Origin: an uncultured Eubacteriales bacterium
GTDB lineage: Bacteria > Bacillota > Clostridia > Oscillospirales > Acutalibacteraceae
Direction of reading: 5' to 3'
Length of the DNA: 9,795 nucleotides
Assembly (NCBI GenBank): GCA_902462035.1
Contig: CABQAC010000056.1
Location: 1 to 9,795 of the forward strand
Part shown: positions 6,551 to 9,795 of the stretch, piece after piece
Numbering within the stretch: the first letter of the stretch is position 1
Layout: each line of letters begins with the position of its first letter
The notes under the pieces: model-generated
The model's input: only the letters and a program-made list of their open reading frames with translations
What the model was told of the DNA's origin: nothing
The model's database searches: none
Translations under genes and position numbers: made by a program

Positions 6551-7132
6551 CTATGGTTCCGCCGCCTTGCGGATCTCCCGGATAAAATGCTCGGTTACCA
6601 CCGCATGCACCGCCCGGTCATATTCATCCCGGGGCAGCCGCCACGCCATGCAGGGATCATAACAAAAACCAACCTTGTCCCCGGGGAAGCCGGATAGGAA
6701 CCGGTCGTAATAGCCTTTTCCATATCCCAGGCGGAACCCCGCCGCGTCAAAACTCAGTCCGGGGACGATACAGACATCCCTTGGCTCCGGTTCCGCCGCC
6801 GCGCAATGGGCGTCCGGCTCCAAAACCCCAAACCGGCCCGGAACCAAATCGTCCCAGCCGGCGATCCAATAAAACGCCATAGCGCCTTCTGCGTCCATAC
6901 AGCGCGGCGCCGCCACGCGCCGGCCGTTGGCCCAGCAGGCCGAAAGTACGCCGCGGGTGTCGACCTCGTCCTCCTTGGACACATAAAGAAACACAGCGCC
7001 GCCCTGGCTGTAAAACCTGGAACCGAGAAACCGCGACTGAATTTCAAGGTTTTTTTCTGAACGGCCGCGCAGGCAAGCGCGCAGCGCCAGGTATTTTCGC
7101 CGCAGCGCTTGTTTCTCCGCCGCTACACACAT
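6551..7132 (-). CDS. 5-formyltetrahydrofolate cyclo-ligase
   Basis: This enzyme converts 5-formyl-THF to 5,10-methenyl-THF with ATP in one-carbon metabolism. The 193-residue length is normal for the family. It starts MCVAAEKQALRRKYLALR, where the early Lys/Arg residues fit the nucleotide-binding start of the fold. It contains GRFGVLEP (99-106) and the hallmark RLGYGKGYYDRFL (134-146) after IVPGLSFDAAGF, and ends in the VVTE block (178-181). In that block AVHAVVTE stands where many relatives have a VD pair before the hydrophobic run, a mild deviation. The ATG at 7132 overlaps the end of the DJ-1 gene by 10 bases (ATGCAATGTGTGTAG), which suggests translational coupling. It is the fifth gene of the apparent tmk-to-mltG operon. 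Confidence 0.95.
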   Translation of the reverse strand: MCVAAEKQALRRKYLALRACLRGRSEKNLEIQSRFLGSRFYSQGGAVFLYVSKEDEVDTRGVLSACWANGRRVAAPRCMDAEGAMAFYWIAGWDDLVPGRFGVLEPDAHCAAAEPEPRDVCIVPGLSFDAAGFRLGYGKGYYDRFLSGFPGDKVGFCYDPCMAWRLPRDEYDRAVHAVVTEHFIREIRKAAEP

Positions 7133-7662
7133 TGCATGCCCCGCCGGAGTTCCTCCGCCAGCGCTTCCCCTTTTTGCAGCCGGACAATCTCCAGCGCGAA
7201 GGCCATCGCAGCCCCCGGCCCGTTACCGGTAATCAGCCTGCCGTCGGTGCATACAGGCCCCGCCGCCACCTGCGCGCCAGCCAGCTCCCCTTCGTACCCC
7301 GGGAAACAGGTGGCCTTTTTACCTTGGAGAAGCCCCAAATGGCCCAGCACAGACGGGGCGGCGCAAATGGCGGCGATCCACCCGCCGCGCGCGCTGCAAT
7401 CGCGCAAACAGCCGGTCACCACCGGGGATTTTTCCAAATTCGCCGCGCCCGGCATTCCGCCGGGCAGCACAACCATTTCCACACGGTTAAAATCAAGGGA
7501 TTGCTCCTCCAGGTCGGCCACCACGGGAATGCCGTGGGAGCCGGTTACCTGTCTGCCGCCCACGCCGACGGTGCGCACTTCCAGGTCCGCCCGGCGCAGG
7601 ACATCCACCACGGTCAGCGCTTCTATTTCCTCAAAGCCCGCCGCCAAAAAAACGCATACCAT
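7123..7662 (-). CDS. DJ-1/PfpI family protein (YajL-like)
   Basis: A 179-residue single-domain protein of the DJ-1/ThiJ/PfpI superfamily. It opens MVCVFLAAGFEEIEALTVVDVLRR, with the conserved acidic partner at E14. Next come VVLPGGMPGAANL (64-76) and the nucleophile elbow AAICAAPSVLG (97-107) with C100. The closing block is TGNGPGAAMAFALEIV (145-160), where DJ-1 has SRGPG and YajL SQGPG. Members have been described as redox-sensing chaperones or as glyoxalase/deglycase enzymes, and the sequence does not decide between these. ATG 7662 has GAGAGG nine bases before it. The in-frame ATG at 7671 directly abuts that site and is probably not used. It lies 32 bases behind the GNAT gene and overlaps the next gene. 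Confidence 0.93.
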   Translation of the reverse strand: MVCVFLAAGFEEIEALTVVDVLRRADLEVRTVGVGGRQVTGSHGIPVVADLEEQSLDFNRVEMVVLPGGMPGAANLEKSPVVTGCLRDCSARGGWIAAICAAPSVLGHLGLLQGKKATCFPGYEGELAGAQVAAGPVCTDGRLITGNGPGAAMAFALEIVRLQKGEALAEELRRGMQCV

Positions 7663-7694
7663 TCCGATCATCCTCTCCCGCCGCGTGCCGGCGT

Positions 7695-8570
7695 TTAATC
7701 CAGATGAAGGCCCAAATAGGGCCGTATGGCTCCCGAAGGCTGCTCAATCCCGCCGTTATAGCGTTTGATCATCCCAAAGGGCATGACCTCGCCCCTGCCG
7801 GGGAACAGCGTTCCGCCCACCGGCAGCCAAAAGGTAAATTGACCGCATTTGCAGTCATGCAGCATCTGATAGGCAAGTCCCGGCAGCGTGTGTTCGTCCG
7901 CAACAATTTCGGTAATCTCCCCAATATTGCCGTTTTCCCGGAAAAAAGCGTAGCCAAAGCAGCCTTCCCACGCGGCGGAGAATACCTCGCCGCCGCAGAT
8001 GCAATGAAAATCCGCGGCGAATCCTACCGCGTGTTTGTCCCATACCACATTCCCCGGCCTGCCGGCAAACGCGGTGTTTCGCACCGACCATAGCAGCCGG
8101 TCCGAAATAGCCGCTACCCGGGGCTTGCCGCCTTGGGCAAGCGCTGTCATTTCCTCCCGGTCAAGCCGGACCTTGCGCAGATAAAAATAGGTTTGATACC
8201 CGGCTTTTTCGTAGTACTGGAACAAACTTTGGCTGGACGGGACCAAAAAGGTATATTCCACATTGTTTTCCGCACCAATCTCGTCCGCCTTTTTCAGCAA
8301 AGCGGTCATAAGCCCCTGGTTGCGGTATTGAGGCAAGGTGCCGGCCGCGTACACGTATTGGGCCTTGCACAGCCTGCCGCCCATCCGAATTTTGGCGGGA
8401 AGCAGGTATAAGGCCGAAACCACCTCTTTGCCCTCCTGGGCCACCGGGCAGTTGTCCGGCACAAAACGGTATTTCATAAAATACCGCGTCACCTTTATAG
8501 GGTCGTCAAAACAGCTGCGCCAAAGTTTGTCCAGCTGCCGTTCCATCCCGCTTGTGGCCAAAGTGATCAA
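7695..8570 (-). CDS. GNAT family N-acetyltransferase
   Basis: A 291-residue protein whose N-terminal half is a GNAT fold. It starts MITLATSGMERQLDKLWRSCF, like many clostridial GNATs that begin 'MIRxAT...LWxxCFxD'. The acetyl-CoA-binding motif A reads YAAGTLPQYRNQGLMTALL (74-92), and LFQYYEKAGYQ (116-126) is the usual motif B end. The C-terminal half (about 150-291) has no motif I recognise; it could be a second, degenerate GNAT lobe as in Eis-like proteins. The substrate is unknown. I chose the TTG at 8570 because it restores the family N terminus and AAAGGCGG lies about 10 bases before it. The first ATG (8546) has no ribosome binding site and would cut the first strand. It follows the DUF2156 gene by 61 bases. 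Confidence 0.88.
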   Translation of the reverse strand: MITLATSGMERQLDKLWRSCFDDPIKVTRYFMKYRFVPDNCPVAQEGKEVVSALYLLPAKIRMGGRLCKAQYVYAAGTLPQYRNQGLMTALLKKADEIGAENNVEYTFLVPSSQSLFQYYEKAGYQTYFYLRKVRLDREEMTALAQGGKPRVAAISDRLLWSVRNTAFAGRPGNVVWDKHAVGFAADFHCICGGEVFSAAWEGCFGYAFFRENGNIGEITEIVADEHTLPGLAYQMLHDCKCGQFTFWLPVGGTLFPGRGEVMPFGMIKRYNGGIEQPSGAIRPYLGLHLD

Positions 8571-8631
8571 GCTTGCGCACCGCCTTTCGGTTCTTTCGGA
8601 ATCGTTTTATTGTTGGTACGGCGCATCCGCT

Positions 8632-9510
8632 TTAATCATCCGTCCATTCGGCCGTATTTTTTTCCAATAAAATAGCCGGATGATAGGACAGCTTGGCCCT
8701 TCGAAGGCCCTCGATGCCCAAGTCCTCCTCGCGGTTGATATATTTATAACATAAAAGGTTGCGCCTTGCAAATTCCTGGTTAATCACGGCGTACGCGCCA
8801 TTGTATTCGGGGAACGCCTTTTCAAAGTGAAGGTCGAACACCTCTGGGCTGATTTCCTCACCCACGGTAAAGGCCGCTACCTGGCCATCCACTTTAATCA
8901 TGCCGCCACGCAGGCGCATCTCTTCAAAATGGCGCAGCGCAAAGCGAATGGCGGCAAGTTCCTGGCTGTAATCGCCCTCGCAGCCGTTTAAGCTACACCA
9001 CCGCTGGGCCGCGTCCTGGCACTCTTCCAGGTTTTTAGGGCCAATGTCCTCGTACTCGTAAGAAAAGGACCGCTGGAACTGAGAAATGTGGTTGCGTTTT
9101 CCATGGTATTTTTTTCCTGGAAGTTCCGCCAGATCGGACGACTCGTAGATATAGTCCCAATCCCCGCGCTGGGGCGTAAAGCGAAATTTTTCAGGCATCC
9201 AGGATTCCAGCGTTTCAACCCCCTGGGGCGTGACCCCATAAAACCGAAACGGCAACCCCTGCTCCATGGCATAGGTCTTTAACGCCTCCAGCGCCCCGGG
9301 CAATTCCGCCGCGGGACCTGCCGGGAAACCGAAATAATCCGCGCCTTTGGCAAGAAAGCAGTTTCCGTACCGGCATACCTCGGTAGGGTATTTTTCCTGC
9401 CAAATTAAAAAAGTACCGGGCGCATATTCGCAGCCCATCATGCCGGACTGTGCAATGAGCGGCGCCATCCACCCAAGGTCGGCAATTTCGGGCTTTTTAA
9501 ATGTCAGCAA
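8632..9510 (-). CDS. DUF2156 protein (phosphatidylglycerol lysyltransferase C-terminal domain-like)
   Basis: A 292-residue soluble protein resembling the catalytic C-terminal domain of MprF-type lysyl-phosphatidylglycerol synthases (DUF2156). Recognisable blocks are DWDYIYESSDLAELPGKKYH (117-136), followed by the GKRNHISQF segment, and the C-terminal YINREEDLGIEGLRRAKLSY (257-276) with HP after it. No membrane segments are present, so it lacks the flippase part of MprF. The fold is a tandem GNAT fold that in relatives takes aminoacyl-tRNA as donor; for this stand-alone form the substrate is not known. The TTG at 9510 has GGGGAGG nine bases upstream. That site lies inside tmk, and the coding regions overlap by 14 bases, so translation is likely coupled. 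Another TTG at 9528 precedes the ribosome binding site and is rejected. Confidence 0.86.
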   Translation of the reverse strand: MLTFKKPEIADLGWMAPLIAQSGMMGCEYAPGTFLIWQEKYPTEVCRYGNCFLAKGADYFGFPAGPAAELPGALEALKTYAMEQGLPFRFYGVTPQGVETLESWMPEKFRFTPQRGDWDYIYESSDLAELPGKKYHGKRNHISQFQRSFSYEYEDIGPKNLEECQDAAQRWCSLNGCEGDYSQELAAIRFALRHFEEMRLRGGMIKVDGQVAAFTVGEEISPEVFDLHFEKAFPEYNGAYAVINQEFARRNLLCYKYINREEDLGIEGLRRAKLSYHPAILLEKNTAEWTDD

Positions 9511-9795
9511 ACTGTAAGACCTCCCCAACCGCCGTCAAAACATCCCGGGCGATTTCGTCCACACTCCGGGGGGCGTCCGCCGCAGCGCAGGGGATCCTCT
9601 TCCACCCTTGCCGGTCCGCGGCGTACAGCGCCGTTTCGCGGCACTGTTCCAAAAAAGCCACATGGCTTTCGTGGATATCCTTTTTACTTTCATCCCCATG
9701 GTACCGTTTGGTCATCAGCACCTGGGAGACCGCGGCCGGCATGTCCAGGTAAAGGACCAAATCCGGCCGGGGCAGCTGCAATTTTTGGTATTCGT
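9497..9795 (-). CDS. tmk: dTMP (thymidylate) kinase, C-terminal part (5' end outside window)
   Basis: The frame is open at the right edge and reads EYQKLQLPRPDLVLYLDMPA, then RYHGDESKKDIHESHVAFLE, ending in EVLQFADI. PDLVLYLDMP is the strand and turn that precede the lid in thymidylate kinases. KRYHGDESKKDIHE is the lid-region signature of the form common in Clostridia. About 98 residues are visible; the P-loop and DRY/DRW region lie outside. It makes dTDP from dTMP for DNA synthesis. The local CAA/TTG at 9781 should not be taken as a start because upstream codons continue the conserved KLxLPRPD pattern. The gene overlaps the DUF2156 gene by 14 bases. Confidence 0.85.
   Translation of the reverse strand, partial: EYQKLQLPRPDLVLYLDMPAAVSQVLMTKRYHGDESKKDIHESHVAFLEQCRETALYAADRQGWKRIPCAAADAPRSVDEIARDVLTAVGEVLQFADI

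Noticed and set aside
1..9795. Mobile elements, CRISPR arrays, tRNA genes and phage remnants
   Set aside because: I saw no transposase or integrase frame, no regularly spaced repeats, no tRNA-like cloverleaf and no composition break.

Overview
The window reads as a stretch of core chromosome from a low-complexity-free, fairly GC-rich member of the Clostridia (Oscillospiraceae/Ruminococcaceae-like). The evidence is an alaS gene under a T-box leader, a sigma-A promoter with exact consensus hexamers, strong AGG-type ribosome binding sites, TTG starts, class B PBP and MltG types typical of Firmicutes, and a dTMP kinase of the clostridial 'YHGDESKKDIHE' type. The genus assignment is inference. All nine genes lie on the minus strand, so they are read from the right-hand end to the left. 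I see no mobile element, CRISPR array, tRNA or rRNA.

Right part (9795 to 5050), in transcription order: the C-terminal part of dTMP kinase (tmk, cut by the window edge); a DUF2156/LPG-synthase-C-like protein overlapping it; a GNAT acetyltransferase; a DJ-1/PfpI protein; 5-formyltetrahydrofolate cyclo-ligase overlapping the DJ-1 gene; and the endolytic transglycosylase mltG. Gaps are short or negative, so this looks like one operon ending at an intrinsic terminator directly behind mltG (5002-5039).

Middle part (4981 to 1887): a U32-family protein resembling TrhP-type tRNA hydroxylation proteins starts only about 20 bases past that hairpin, and a second, two-tier GC-rich terminator follows it. 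Next comes a class B penicillin-binding protein in which the usual KTG motif reads KTA.

Left part (1886 to 1): a consensus promoter abuts the PBP stop codon and drives a T-box leader with a candidate GCC (Ala) specifier, a T-box sequence and a strong terminator. A 140-base structured segment then leads to alaS, of which the N-terminal 494 residues are in the window.

The gene set (alaS, mltG, a U32 gene, a PBP4b-like class B PBP) recalls the Bacillus subtilis alaS-yrrL(mltG)-yrrMNO-udk-greA-yrrR(pbpI) neighbourhood in rearranged and reduced form. Mostly this is ordinary housekeeping sequence. The items most worth a second look are the KTA motif, the hairpin between mltG and the U32 gene, the tightly packed promoter/T-box arrangement with its extra leader hairpin, and the tandem pair of acyltransferase-fold proteins.
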